From: CAVVKW01 sp963749035
GTDB taxonomy: Bacteria; Verrucomicrobiota; Verrucomicrobiia; Chthoniobacterales; JAATET01
Assembly: GCA_963749035.1 (NCBI GenBank)
Contig: CAVVKW010000001.1
Span: 1-64,000, forward strand
Reading direction: 5' to 3'
DNA: 64,000 nt
Each line of letters starts with the position of its first letter. Positions within the stretch are counted from its first letter, which is position 1. Shown here piece after piece: positions 34,817 to 44,542 of the stretch. A model generated the notes under the pieces. It was not told the DNA's origin, did not search any database, and was given only the letters and a program-made list of their open reading frames with translations. The position numbers were made by a program, and so were the translations under genes.

Positions 34817-37420
34817 TTAGACGTCCAACCGCGCATTGAGCGCATTGTCCTCGATGAATTGCCGCCGCGGTTCGACCACGTCTCCCATCAGAATCGTGAA
34901 CATCCGGTCGGCATCCACCGCGTTGTCCTCGTTCAGATCCACCTTCAGCAGTTTCCGCTTCTCCGGGTTCATCGTCGTCTCAAACAACTGCTTCGGGTTC
35001 ATCTCACCCAAGCCCTTGAATCGCTGGATCGTCAGACCCTTCTTGCCGATCTCGATGACCTTGGCCAACACCTCCGGCACGGAAAAAATTCGGTGCACCG
35101 TCGCCTTCTCGCCATCGCCTTCCGTCAATTCGAACAACGGATGATCCACGTCCGAAAAGTGCTCCACCTTAAACCCCTTCTTCGCCAATTCATCGATGAT
35201 CTTCCGGACGGAACTCGACTCGTGGAGTTCCACCAAATTCGCCCGGCGGTACGTCACGTTCTTCTTCTTCGCCGACGCTGCCGGAGCCGGCACAACCTCA
35301 ATGGGCTCAGCCTCAGCTTCTTCACCACTTTCCCCGTCCTCCCTGATTTCTTCAGCAACGGGCACTTCGAAGATGTCGAGGTCCAGGTTCTCCTCGTGGA
35401 ATTCCCGCAGCTCCTTCTCACCGGGAAAATACGTCACCCATTCGGTGTTCCCCTCGCGCACCTTCAGCAGATACGCCGGAAAATTCCCCGTCGCCGGGTC
35501 GCGCTCGCCGAGATACGTCTCGAAATCCCCACCGTGCCGACGCACCGACTCGCTGAACTTCGCCAACCGCTCGAGCAGCTCGAGCAAATCCTTCATCTGC
35601 GACGCCGAGAAAACCTTCCCGTCCGCCAGGTTCGTCAGCTTCACTTCGTCCGCGCCAAGGCTGATCAAAATCTTGTTCAGCTGCGCGTCGTCATCGACGT
35701 ATTCCTCGCGCTTTTTCCGCTTGATCAAATACAGCGGCGGGCAAGCGATGTAGATCTTCCCCTGCTTCACGAGCTCGGTCATCTGCCGGTAGAAAAACGT
35801 CAGCAACAGCGTGCGAATGTGCGATCCGTCGACGTCGGCATCCGTCATGATGATGATCCGACCGTAACGCAGCTTGTCCATGTTGAAGGTCCCTTCCTGG
35901 TCCTTCTCCTTGTCGCTTTGGCTCTGCCCGATCCCGGTCCCGATGGCCGTGATCATCGTCTGAATTTCGTTGTTTTGAAGCACCTTGTCCAAACGCGCCT
36001 TCTCGACGTTGATCAGCTTACCGCGGATCGGCAGGATCGCTTGAAAACGCCGATCGCGCCCCTGTTTCGCGGAGCCACCCGCCGAGTCGCCCTCCACGAT
36101 GTAAAGTTCGGTCAAATTCGGATCCCGCTCGGAGCAATCCGCCAATTTCCCCGGCAGCCCGCCGCCCGTCAGCGCGCCCTTTCGCACCGTCTCCCGCGCC
36201 TTGCGCGCCGCCTCGCGAGCCCGCGCCGCCATCAGACACTTGTCGATGATCTTCTTCCCGACGCCCGGATTCTCGTCGAAGTGGAGCATCAGCCCCTCGT
36301 AACTCACCGAGCCCACTATGCCGTCGACCTCAGGCGAGATCAGCTTCACTTTCGTCTGACTTTCGAACCGCGGGTCCGGATGCTTCACGCTCACGACCGC
36401 CGCGATCCCCTCTAACACGTCGTTACCCGTGATCGGCGGATCCTTGTCTTTCAGCAGACTGTTGTTCTTCGCGTATTGATTGATCGCCCGCGTCAGTGAT
36501 CCTCGAAAACCACTGGAATGCGTCCCGCCATCCGGATTCGGAATCGCGTTCGTGTAGCAGAGCAGCTGCTCGTTGTAGCTGTCCGTGTAGTGCAGACCGA
36601 TCTCGACGATGATCCGTTCCCGCGTCCCCTTCACCATGATCGGCTTCGGGTGCACCAGTGTCTTGTTCTCGGTCAAGCGACTGACGAAATCCTCGACGCC
36701 CTTCTTGTGCTGGATCTGGACCGGCTTGCCGCCCTCCGTTCGCTCGTCCGTGAACGTGAAGCTCAGCGGCGCGTTAATGTAAGCGAGATCGTTGAGTCGC
36801 GTGATGATCCGCTCGGCCTTGAACTCGATCGTCTCCTGGAAGATCTCGGTATCCGGCATGAACGTGATCAACGTCCCGGTCTGCTTCTTCGACTTCACCT
36901 CCGCGATCACGTGCAGCGGATGCGTGACCGCCCCGCGCTCGAATTGCATCGCGTGGATCTTGCCGTCGCGAGTCACCTCGACCTTGAACCACTCGGAGAC
37001 CGCGTTCACGCACTTGGCACCGACACCGTGCGTGCCGCCCGAGTATTCGTAGTTGCCCTGACCGTATTTACCGCCGGAGTGCAACCGCGTGAGCACCAAC
37101 TCGACGCCCGGAATTCCTTCTTCCTTGTTGATGTCGACCGGAATGCCGCGCCCGTTGTCCCGGATCGTGATCGACCCATCCCCGTGAATCGTCACGTCGA
37201 TGTGCGAGCAGTGCCCGGCGAGAAATTCATCCACCGAGTTGTCCAACACCTCCGAAACGCAGTGGTGCAGCGCACGCTCGTCGGTGCCGCCAATGTACAT
37301 GCCCGGTTTTTTCCGGACGGCCTCCAGACCCTTGAGCGAACTCAGGTCATCGGCGTTGTAATCGGTCTTGTTGGAAGCGGTCTCGCTGTCGGGTAGGATC
37401 GGGTCGTCCGAGTCGGGCAT
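34817..37420 (-). CDS. gyrB: DNA gyrase subunit B
   Basis: 867 residues. It is the ATPase subunit of gyrase. The GHKL ATP site shows VLDNSVDEFLAG (Glu/Asn), RDNGRGIPVDI and SGGTHGVGAKCVNAVS. The transducer is followed by the TOPRIM domain (YIVEGDSAGGSAKQGRDR and IIIMTDADVDGSHIRTLLL), and the tail contains QRFKGLGEMNPKQLFET. It is longer than Escherichia coli GyrB, with an acidic, Pro/Ala-rich insert (about residues 640-740, SGEEAEAEPIEVVPAPAAS) after the TOPRIM domain. ATG 37420 is preceded by a 441-bp gene-free stretch that should carry the promoter. Confidence 0.96.
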   Translation of the reverse strand: MPDSDDPILPDSETASNKTDYNADDLSSLKGLEAVRKKPGMYIGGTDERALHHCVSEVLDNSVDEFLAGHCSHIDVTIHGDGSITIRDNGRGIPVDINKEEGIPGVELVLTRLHSGGKYGQGNYEYSGGTHGVGAKCVNAVSEWFKVEVTRDGKIHAMQFERGAVTHPLHVIAEVKSKKQTGTLITFMPDTEIFQETIEFKAERIITRLNDLAYINAPLSFTFTDERTEGGKPVQIQHKKGVEDFVSRLTENKTLVHPKPIMVKGTRERIIVEIGLHYTDSYNEQLLCYTNAIPNPDGGTHSSGFRGSLTRAINQYAKNNSLLKDKDPPITGNDVLEGIAAVVSVKHPDPRFESQTKVKLISPEVDGIVGSVSYEGLMLHFDENPGVGKKIIDKCLMAARAREAARKARETVRKGALTGGGLPGKLADCSERDPNLTELYIVEGDSAGGSAKQGRDRRFQAILPIRGKLINVEKARLDKVLQNNEIQTMITAIGTGIGQSQSDKEKDQEGTFNMDKLRYGRIIIMTDADVDGSHIRTLLLTFFYRQMTELVKQGKIYIACPPLYLIKRKKREEYVDDDAQLNKILISLGADEVKLTNLADGKVFSASQMKDLLELLERLAKFSESVRRHGGDFETYLGERDPATGNFPAYLLKVREGNTEWVTYFPGEKELREFHEENLDLDIFEVPVAEEIREDGESGEEAEAEPIEVVPAPAASAKKKNVTYRRANLVELHESSSVRKIIDELAKKGFKVEHFSDVDHPLFELTEGDGEKATVHRIFSVPEVLAKVIEIGKKGLTIQRFKGLGEMNPKQLFETTMNPEKRKLLKVDLNEDNAVDADRMFTILMGDVVEPRRQFIEDNALNARLDV

Positions 37421-37861
37421 ATTAAAGGGAGTGAGCTAGAAAAGCTGAATCGTGAACACTAGAAAAGACCACGACCCGACACAACGGAAATTTCTACCCG
37501 CTTCCCGCCACCCCCCACAACCGGTTGGGCGTCCACCGAATGTTTCCACCACATCTTGGGACCCGCCGCGTCTCCCGACGTGCCACCACGCCCCGAACTC
37601 ACGATCCGTCGCCACTCCCACGGACTCCGCCGACGAGCTGGCCAGCAGGCAGCCGGTCTTCAGAACGCGCCCGCGGAAAAAATTCGCTCGGATCATCCGT
37701 TCTGTCCCCGCAATTTCCGTTTACGCCCCGGCGGAATCTGTGCATCGTCGCCGCCAGCGCGAGCGAGTTCAGATTACCTGTAACTGGCCTCCGACGGGAT
37801 CAACCCGGCGGACTGAGGGGGCGCAACGTCAGGCGACTGACACAATTGAATCTGCAACGAA
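37421..37861. other. divergent intergenic region gyrB / treX, no gene seen
   Basis: Open frames here overlap one another and lack family-like sequence. Both flanking genes start at its ends, so promoters of gyrB (minus) and the trehalose operon (plus) are expected. I could not pick a convincing -35/-10 pair. Confidence 0.5.
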
Positions 37862-40099
37862 ATGACCGACGAACTCGAGACTCCGACTATTCCAGCCCCC
37901 CCCGCCGAGAAAGCCACCAACCTACCGACCGAGTCAGCCCGCCAACCGACTCCCATCGACCCATTCTCGACCGATTACCGCACCGGCCATCCCTACCCGC
38001 AAGGCGCCACGTGGGACGGCGAGGGCGTCAACTTCGCCATCTTCTCCGAGAATGCGTCCGCCGTTGAACTCTGCCTTTTCGATAAATCCGAGGATTCCGC
38101 GGAATCCAAGCGCATCCGCATCGCCGAGCGGACCGGCGGCGTCTGGCACATCTACGTCCCAGGCTTGAAGCCCGGCCAGCTCTTTGGATACCGCATCTTC
38201 GGCCCGCACGATCCGGAAAATGGACACCGCTTCAATCCCAACAAAATCGTTCTCGACCCCTACGCGAAAGCCATCGGCCGCAACCTCGAATGGGCCGACG
38301 AACTTTTCGGCTACGAGATCGGCCACGACGACGTCGACCTCTCGTTCGACGCCCGCGACAGCGCCCCCTTCGCGCCGCTCGCCATCGTCACCGACGACAC
38401 CTTCGATTGGGAAGGCGACAAACTCCCGGACATTCCCTGGCACGACACCGTCATCTACGAGACGCACGTCCGCGGCCTCACGATGACCCATCCCGACGTC
38501 CCCGAGGACATCCGCGGGACCTACGCCGGCGTCGCCAGTGCGCCCATGATCGAGCATTTCAAGAAGCTCGGCATCACGGCGGTCGAGCTCATGCCCATCC
38601 ACTTCTTCACGAACGACCGCTACCTCATCGAACGTGGTCTCTCGAACTATTGGGGCTACAACACGCTCGGTTTCTTCGCCCCGGAGCCGACCTTCGCCGC
38701 TTGCAAGACTCACCCGTTCGACGTCGTCGACGAATTCAAGCAGATGGTCAAAGACCTCCACGCCGCCGGGCTCGAGGTCATTCTCGACGTCGTTTACAAT
38801 CACACCGCCGAGGGCAACCGGATGGGGCCAACCCTCTCGTTCCGCGGGATCGATAACAAATCCTACTACCGCACCGTCGAGGACACGCCGCGTTACTACA
38901 TGGATTACACCGGCTGCGGAAACACCCTCAACATGGTGCACCCCCACTCGCTGCAGCTCCTCATGGACAGCCTTCGCTACTGGGTTACCGAAATGCACGT
39001 CGACGGTTTCCGGTTCGATCTCGCCTCCGCCCTCGCCCGCGAATTCCACGCCGTCGATCAGCTCGGCGCCTTCTTCGACACCATCTACCAGGATCCCACC
39101 CTCGCCAGCGTCAAGCTCATCGCCGAACCCTGGGACCTCGGTGAAGGCGGCTACCAGGTCGGAAATTTCCCCATCGGCTGGACCGAGTGGAACGGCAAGT
39201 ATCGCGACACCGTCCGGAAATTCTGGAAGGGCGACCTCGGGCTCCACGGCGAAATCGCCACCCGACTCGGCGGCAGTGCCGACCTCTACGAGCGCACCCG
39301 CCGCCGCCCCAGCGCCAGCATCAACTTCATTACCGCGCACGACGGCTTCACGCTTAACGATCTCGTCAGCTACAACGAAAAGCACAACCTCGCCAACGAG
39401 GAAAACGGCAACGACGGCGCGAACGACAACGAGTCCTGGAACTGCGGAGTCGAAGGCCCCACCGACGATCCGACGATCCTTGAGCTCCGCGAACGCCAGA
39501 AGCGCAATCTTCTCGCGACCCTCCTCCTTTCTCAGGGCGTCCCGATGATCTCCGGCGGCGACGAAATCGGCCGCACCCAAAACGGAAACAACAACGTTTA
39601 CTGTCAGGACAACGAACTCGCCTGGTATGACTGGGACCTCGACGAGTCACGCAAGACGCTCTTCGACTTCACGTGTCGGCTCGTCCACTTCCGCCGCCGA
39701 CACCCGAATTTCAGCCGCCACAGCTTCCACGAGGAAGACCCGTTCGCCGCGTCAGAATCCGAGAACGTCCGCTGGGTCCGCGCCGACGGCCAGCCCATGG
39801 GCGATCAAGACTGGGAAGATGGCGGCTGGATGCGCACCCTCGGCATGCTTCTCTTCGGGAACGCGCCCGAGATCCGCGACGTCCACGGCCGCCGAGTCGT
39901 GGATGATGATTTTCTGGTTCTCATCAACGCGCACCACGAATCCGTCCGTTTCAAGCTCCCGCCCGACATCAAAAGGGAGAAATGGGCTGTCGTCATCGAC
40001 ACCTCGCGCCCCCATCTGAAAGCCGGTAAGGAGAAACTCCGCGCCAGCAGTTTCAAACTCATCCCACGTTCTCTCGTCGTCCTCCGCCATGTCAAATAA
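37862..40099 (+). CDS. treX: glycogen debranching enzyme (TreX/GlgX type)
   Basis: 745 residues. It hydrolyses alpha-1,6 branches of glycogen to release maltodextrins. An N-terminal CBM48 domain (GATWDGEGVNFAIFSENASA) precedes a GH13_11 barrel with MPIHFF, DVVYNHTAEGN, GFRFDLASAL (nucleophile Asp386), LIAEPWDLGEGGYQ (acid Glu422) and TAHDGFTLNDL (Asp494). It is the first gene of a three-gene unit. treY starts inside its last codons, so translation is probably coupled. The first 40 residues are Pro/Thr-rich with no signal, indicating a cytoplasmic enzyme. Confidence 0.94.
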   Translation: MTDELETPTIPAPPAEKATNLPTESARQPTPIDPFSTDYRTGHPYPQGATWDGEGVNFAIFSENASAVELCLFDKSEDSAESKRIRIAERTGGVWHIYVPGLKPGQLFGYRIFGPHDPENGHRFNPNKIVLDPYAKAIGRNLEWADELFGYEIGHDDVDLSFDARDSAPFAPLAIVTDDTFDWEGDKLPDIPWHDTVIYETHVRGLTMTHPDVPEDIRGTYAGVASAPMIEHFKKLGITAVELMPIHFFTNDRYLIERGLSNYWGYNTLGFFAPEPTFAACKTHPFDVVDEFKQMVKDLHAAGLEVILDVVYNHTAEGNRMGPTLSFRGIDNKSYYRTVEDTPRYYMDYTGCGNTLNMVHPHSLQLLMDSLRYWVTEMHVDGFRFDLASALAREFHAVDQLGAFFDTIYQDPTLASVKLIAEPWDLGEGGYQVGNFPIGWTEWNGKYRDTVRKFWKGDLGLHGEIATRLGGSADLYERTRRRPSASINFITAHDGFTLNDLVSYNEKHNLANEENGNDGANDNESWNCGVEGPTDDPTILELRERQKRNLLATLLLSQGVPMISGGDEIGRTQNGNNNVYCQDNELAWYDWDLDESRKTLFDFTCRLVHFRRRHPNFSRHSFHEEDPFAASESENVRWVRADGQPMGDQDWEDGGWMRTLGMLLFGNAPEIRDVHGRRVVDDDFLVLINAHHESVRFKLPPDIKREKWAVVIDTSRPHLKAGKEKLRASSFKLIPRSLVVLRHVK

Positions 40100-42716
40100 C
40101 TGGACCGCCACCTACCGACTTCAGCTCCACGCCGGATTCCCCCTCTCCGCCGCCGAGAGCATCCTGCCCTACCTCCGCGACCTTGGCGTCAGCCACGTTT
40201 ACCTCTCGCCCTGCCTCCAGGCCGCCCCCGGCAGCGACCACGGCTACGACGTCGCCGATCCCTCAAAAATCAGCGAAGCCATCGGTGCTGAACCCGCCTG
40301 GCAGTCATTCCAGAAAGCCGTCAAATCCCATGGCCTCCGCGTCCTCCTCGACATCGTGCCGAACCACATGTCGACGGCCACCCCGGCCAATCACTGGTGG
40401 GACGACACCCTCGCCCACGGACCCTTCAGCGTCGAAGCCGACACCTTCGACATCATGCCCTACGCCATCGCCGAGCGTTGGCTCATATCGATCTGCACCC
40501 TCGGCGAGCCCTACGGCAACATCCTCGAAAAAGGCCAACTCGCCGTCGACCTCGAGTCGGGCCTCCCTCGCCTCCGTTACTTCGACCAATCCTGGCCGCT
40601 GAGCCCCGTTTCCTGGTGCCCATTCGTCGAGGCCATCGCCCCCGATCGACTCGACGACGTCGCCTCTCTCGAAGCCATCCGCCTGACCCGCGACCCCGAC
40701 CCCGCCACCATCGAGGCCTACCGCCGCACCGCCGACGACCTCACCACCGCTCTCCGCGACCTCCTCGCAGATTCCGACACCCTCGCCGCCGCCAAACGCG
40801 TCGGCGAAGAACTCGCCGCGAACCCCGATCGCATGCACGCCCTCATCGAGCACCAATACTACCGGCTCTGCTGGTGGAAGCTCGAAGGCGAAATCGTCAA
40901 CTACCGCCGCTTCTTCAACATCGGCACCCTCATCGGCCTCCGCGTCGAGGAACCTCGCGTCTTCGACGCCGCCCACGCCCGCATCGCTCAGATGATCGAC
41001 AACGGCGAACTCGACGGCCTTCGCGTCGATCACCCCGACGGTCTCCACGACCCGCGCGGCTATTTCCAAAAACTCCGAGCCCTCCTCCCCGACGGTCGCA
41101 TCTACGCCGAGAAAATTCTCGACGGCGAGGAAGAACTCCCCGCCGACTGGCCGATCGACGGCACCGTCGGGTATGGCTTCCTTTCCAAAGTCAACCGCCT
41201 CTGGATCGACGAGCACAAGGCCGACTCCTTCACCGCCGCCTACGCCGACTTCACCGGCCACCCCGTCAATTATCCCGCCCTCGTCCGCGAGAAAAAACTC
41301 GAGATCGTCGAAGGTCACTTTCGCGCCGACCTCGAGCGCCTCACGACCCTCGCACTCCACTGCGCGCAGTCGCGGTGGCGCACCCACGATCTCTCCCGCG
41401 CCCAGATGCGCGAAGCCATCAAGCTGCTCACCGTCGCCCTGCCGGTTTACCGCACCTACCTGACGCCGGACGACAAACCCGCCGGCCCGATTGACGAAAA
41501 AATCATCGAAGACGCCGTCGCCCAAGCCCGCGCACAGGCCGAGAGCATCGAGCCGGAAGTCTTTCAATTTCTCGAAGACCTCCTCACCAACGAACTCGAA
41601 GGGACCCTCGAAAACGAATTCATCGGCCGCTGGCAGCAGGTCGCCCCCGCCGTCATGGCCAAGGGCGCCGAGGACACCACCTTCTACTGCTACGACCGCC
41701 TCGTCTCCTGCAACGAAGTCGGTTCCCAACCTTCCTCCTTCGGCATCAGCACCGAGAGCTTTCACCAATTCTGCTCGAAGCTCCACCACAGCTGGCCAAA
41801 CAACCTTCTCTCCACCTCGACCCACGACAACAAGCGCTCGGAAGACGTCCGCACCCGCATCGACGTGATGACGGAGGTGCCCGAGCGTTGGTCCGCCGCA
41901 CTCACCGAGTGGTCCGAGCTCAACCAACCCGCTTGGAATGGCCGCACCCCCGACCGCCACGCCGAATACCTCCTCTACCAGACACTCATCGGCGCCTGGC
42001 CCATCAGCTTCGACCGCACCTGGGCCTACATGCTCAAAGCCTGCCGCGAAGCCAAGATCGAGACCGATTGGCACGAACCCAACGCCGCCTACGAGGACAG
42101 CATCCGCGACTTCACCCAGGCCATTCTCGATAACCCGGAATTCATCAAGAGCCTCGAGGCCTTCGTCGAACCCCTCATCGAGCCGGGTCGCATCAACGGC
42201 CTCTCGCAGACGCTCATCAAGATGACCGCGCCCGGCACGCCCGACTTCTACCAGGGCTCCGAACTCTGGGACCTCAGCCTCGTCGATCCGGACAACCGCC
42301 GCCCCGTTGATTTCGAAGCACGCCAGACCATGCTCGCCCGCATCGACGACCTCGACGGACCCGCCGCCATGGCCGAGTGGGACAGCGGACTGCCGAAACT
42401 CTGGATGATCCGAAAGACGCTCGCCGTCCGCGAGAGTCACCCCCACTGCTTCGACGCCAACGCGGTTTACCAACCGCGCAGTGCCCGCGGCTCCCGACTC
42501 GGCCACATCGTCACCTTCCAGCGCGGTGACGACGTCATGGTCATCGTTCCCCGCTTCAGCCTCGCCCTCGAGAACGACTGGGCCGACACCGTCATCGGTC
42601 TCCCGCAAAACACCACCTGGACCAACGCCTTCACCGGCGAGAAAGTCTCCGGCGAAGTCAGCCCGCTCGAAATCTTCCGAGCCTTCCCCACCGCTCTCCT
42701 CGTCCGCGACGAATAA
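40089..42716 (+). CDS. treY: maltooligosyltrehalose synthase
   Basis: 875 residues. This GH13 enzyme converts the reducing-end alpha-1,4 bond of a maltodextrin to alpha,alpha-1,1. The family N-terminus TYRLQLHAGFPLSAAESILP is followed by YLSPCLQAAPGSDHGYDVAD, DIVPNHMS, FFNIGTLIGLRVEEP, GLRVDHPDGLHDPRGYF, IYAEKILDGEEELP and TSTHDNKRSEDVRTRI. MTAPGTPDFYQGSELWDLSL near the end is diagnostic. ATG 40089 overlaps the treX end by 11 nt. It acts between TreX and TreZ. Confidence 0.95.
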   Translation: MSNNWTATYRLQLHAGFPLSAAESILPYLRDLGVSHVYLSPCLQAAPGSDHGYDVADPSKISEAIGAEPAWQSFQKAVKSHGLRVLLDIVPNHMSTATPANHWWDDTLAHGPFSVEADTFDIMPYAIAERWLISICTLGEPYGNILEKGQLAVDLESGLPRLRYFDQSWPLSPVSWCPFVEAIAPDRLDDVASLEAIRLTRDPDPATIEAYRRTADDLTTALRDLLADSDTLAAAKRVGEELAANPDRMHALIEHQYYRLCWWKLEGEIVNYRRFFNIGTLIGLRVEEPRVFDAAHARIAQMIDNGELDGLRVDHPDGLHDPRGYFQKLRALLPDGRIYAEKILDGEEELPADWPIDGTVGYGFLSKVNRLWIDEHKADSFTAAYADFTGHPVNYPALVREKKLEIVEGHFRADLERLTTLALHCAQSRWRTHDLSRAQMREAIKLLTVALPVYRTYLTPDDKPAGPIDEKIIEDAVAQARAQAESIEPEVFQFLEDLLTNELEGTLENEFIGRWQQVAPAVMAKGAEDTTFYCYDRLVSCNEVGSQPSSFGISTESFHQFCSKLHHSWPNNLLSTSTHDNKRSEDVRTRIDVMTEVPERWSAALTEWSELNQPAWNGRTPDRHAEYLLYQTLIGAWPISFDRTWAYMLKACREAKIETDWHEPNAAYEDSIRDFTQAILDNPEFIKSLEAFVEPLIEPGRINGLSQTLIKMTAPGTPDFYQGSELWDLSLVDPDNRRPVDFEARQTMLARIDDLDGPAAMAEWDSGLPKLWMIRKTLAVRESHPHCFDANAVYQPRSARGSRLGHIVTFQRGDDVMVIVPRFSLALENDWADTVIGLPQNTTWTNAFTGEKVSGEVSPLEIFRAFPTALLVRDE

Positions 42717-42722
42717 CTCCCG

Positions 42723-44486
42723 ATGAAATTTCAAGTCTGGGCGCCCAACGCCAAAAAGGTCGAACTCATCCTCAACCGCGACAACGCCGAGCAGCGACAC
42801 TCCGCCCAGCCGCTCACACCCGACGCCGAGCCCAACAGTCCCACTTCGGGCCACTGGGTCGTCGAACTCCCCGACGCCGATGCCCCCGCCGGCACCCGCT
42901 ACAAATACAGTCTCGACGGCAACCCGCCGGTCCCCGACCCCCGCTCGCCGTCGCAGCCGGACGGCGTCCACGGTTGGTCCGCCACCGTTGACCATTCCGC
43001 CTACCACTGGCACGACCAACCCTTCACGCCGAAGCCGCTGGCCTCCGCCGTCCTCTACGAACTCCACGTCGGCACCTTCACCGCCGAAGGCACCTACACG
43101 TCCGCCATCGACAAGCTCGATCACCTCATCGACCTTGGCGTCACCCACGTCGAACTCCTCCCCATCGCCAGCTTCCCCGGCCAACAAGGCTGGGGCTACG
43201 ACGGCGTCAGTCTCTACGCTCCCCACGCGGCCTACGGCACCCCGACGGAACTCAAAGACTTCATCGCCGCCGCTCACGACCGCGGCCTCGGTGTTCTCCT
43301 CGACGTCGTTTACAATCACCTCGGACCCGACGGCAACTACCTCGGCCCGTTCGGCCCCTACTTCACCGACCGCTACCACACCCCCTGGGGCTCCGCCGTC
43401 AACGTCGACGAAGCCGGCAGCACCGAAGTCCGCGCCTTTTTCATCGAGAACGCGCTCATGTGGCTCCGCGACTACCACTTCGACGGCCTCCGCCTCGACG
43501 CCGTTCACGCCATCATCGACAAATCCGCCGTCAATTTCTTCGAGGAAATGGCCGAACGCGTCACGGAGTTCGAAGCCCTCGAGTCCCGCGAAGTCGTCCT
43601 CATCGCCGAGTGCGACCTCAATGACCCCCGCTACGTCCGCCCTCACAGCCACGGCGGCTACGGGCTCGACGGTCACTGGTGTGACGACTTCCACCACGCC
43701 CTCCACGCCTTCTTCACCGGCGAACTCGACGGCTACTACGCCGACTACGGCCGCCTCGCCGACGTCGCCAAAGCCCTCGAACAAGCCTACGTCTTCGACG
43801 GCCAGTGGTCCCCCTTCCGCCAACGCCACCACGGCCGCCCCCCGGTCGACATCCTCCCTTCGCAGCTCATCGTCAGCGCGCAGAATCACGACCAGATCGG
43901 CAACCGTGCCCTCGGCGAACGCCTCCCCGCCCTCGTTGACGAAGATGCCCTCCGCGCCATCGCCGCGCTCTTCCTCCTTTCACCCTTCGTCCCAATGCTC
44001 TTCCAAGGCGAAGAGTGGGCGGCCTCCACGCCGTTCCAATACTTCACCGACCACGTCGACAAGGAGCTCGGCCGCCTCGTCACCGAAGGCCGCCGCCGCG
44101 AATTCTCCGCCTTCAAGAGTCACAGCAACGACGTCCCCGACCCACAGGACCCCGCCACCTTCGAGCGCTCGAAGCTCGACTGGGCCGAAATCGAAAAAGC
44201 TCCCCACGCCGCCCTCCTCGAATGGCATAAAACTCTTCTCACCATCCGCCGCGAGCAACTGAACGGCGACAACGAAGACATCGCCGCCGATGTCGAGTAT
44301 GACGACGAAGCCCGCTGGCTCACCCTCCGCCGCGGCCAACTCTTGATCGTCTGCAACCTCGCCGACCAGGCGCAGACCATCCCGATCCCCCCCGGTGATT
44401 GGAAAATCACCCTCGCCCACCCCGCTACCGCGACCCTCACCGCCACCATCCCAGCCCACGCCACCCTGATCGCGGCGCGCAGCTAG
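42723..44486 (+). CDS. treZ: malto-oligosyltrehalose trehalohydrolase
   Basis: 587 residues. It cleaves trehalose from maltooligosyltrehalose, completing the TreXYZ route. The N-terminal Ig-like domain (FQVWAPNAKKVELIL) precedes a GH13_10 barrel: YELHVGTFTAEGTY, LPIASFPGQQGWGYDGV, DVVYNHLGPDGNYL, FDGLRLDAVHAI (nucleophile Asp), VLIAECDLNDPRYV (acid Glu), QNHDQIGNRALGERL and FQGEEWAASTPFQYFTDH. It starts 6 bp after treY. The end is followed after 56 bp by the ATPase gene on the same strand, so read-through is possible. Confidence 0.95.
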   Translation: MKFQVWAPNAKKVELILNRDNAEQRHSAQPLTPDAEPNSPTSGHWVVELPDADAPAGTRYKYSLDGNPPVPDPRSPSQPDGVHGWSATVDHSAYHWHDQPFTPKPLASAVLYELHVGTFTAEGTYTSAIDKLDHLIDLGVTHVELLPIASFPGQQGWGYDGVSLYAPHAAYGTPTELKDFIAAAHDRGLGVLLDVVYNHLGPDGNYLGPFGPYFTDRYHTPWGSAVNVDEAGSTEVRAFFIENALMWLRDYHFDGLRLDAVHAIIDKSAVNFFEEMAERVTEFEALESREVVLIAECDLNDPRYVRPHSHGGYGLDGHWCDDFHHALHAFFTGELDGYYADYGRLADVAKALEQAYVFDGQWSPFRQRHHGRPPVDILPSQLIVSAQNHDQIGNRALGERLPALVDEDALRAIAALFLLSPFVPMLFQGEEWAASTPFQYFTDHVDKELGRLVTEGRRREFSAFKSHSNDVPDPQDPATFERSKLDWAEIEKAPHAALLEWHKTLLTIRREQLNGDNEDIAADVEYDDEARWLTLRRGQLLIVCNLADQAQTIPIPPGDWKITLAHPATATLTATIPAHATLIAARS

Positions 44487-44542
44487 CAAACGATATCCTC
44501 GCGCTAGAGTTCGCTCGGAGTTACTGGTTGGGTTATCGAGCC

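Noticed and set aside
37452..37865. Open frames of 75-180 residues in the gyrB-treX intergenic region
   Set aside because: Several overlap in different frames, are Arg/Pro/Ser-rich, lack a ribosome binding site and resemble no family.
37934..39580. 548-residue minus-strand frame opposite treX
   Set aside because: Same antisense effect; no motif recognised and treX fully occupies the region.
40305..43889. 1194-residue minus-strand frame opposite treY and treZ
   Set aside because: The plus-strand frames hold complete, well-known enzymes with all catalytic motifs. The antisense frame is low-complexity Val/Gly/Asp/Glu sequence typical of GC-rich antisense.
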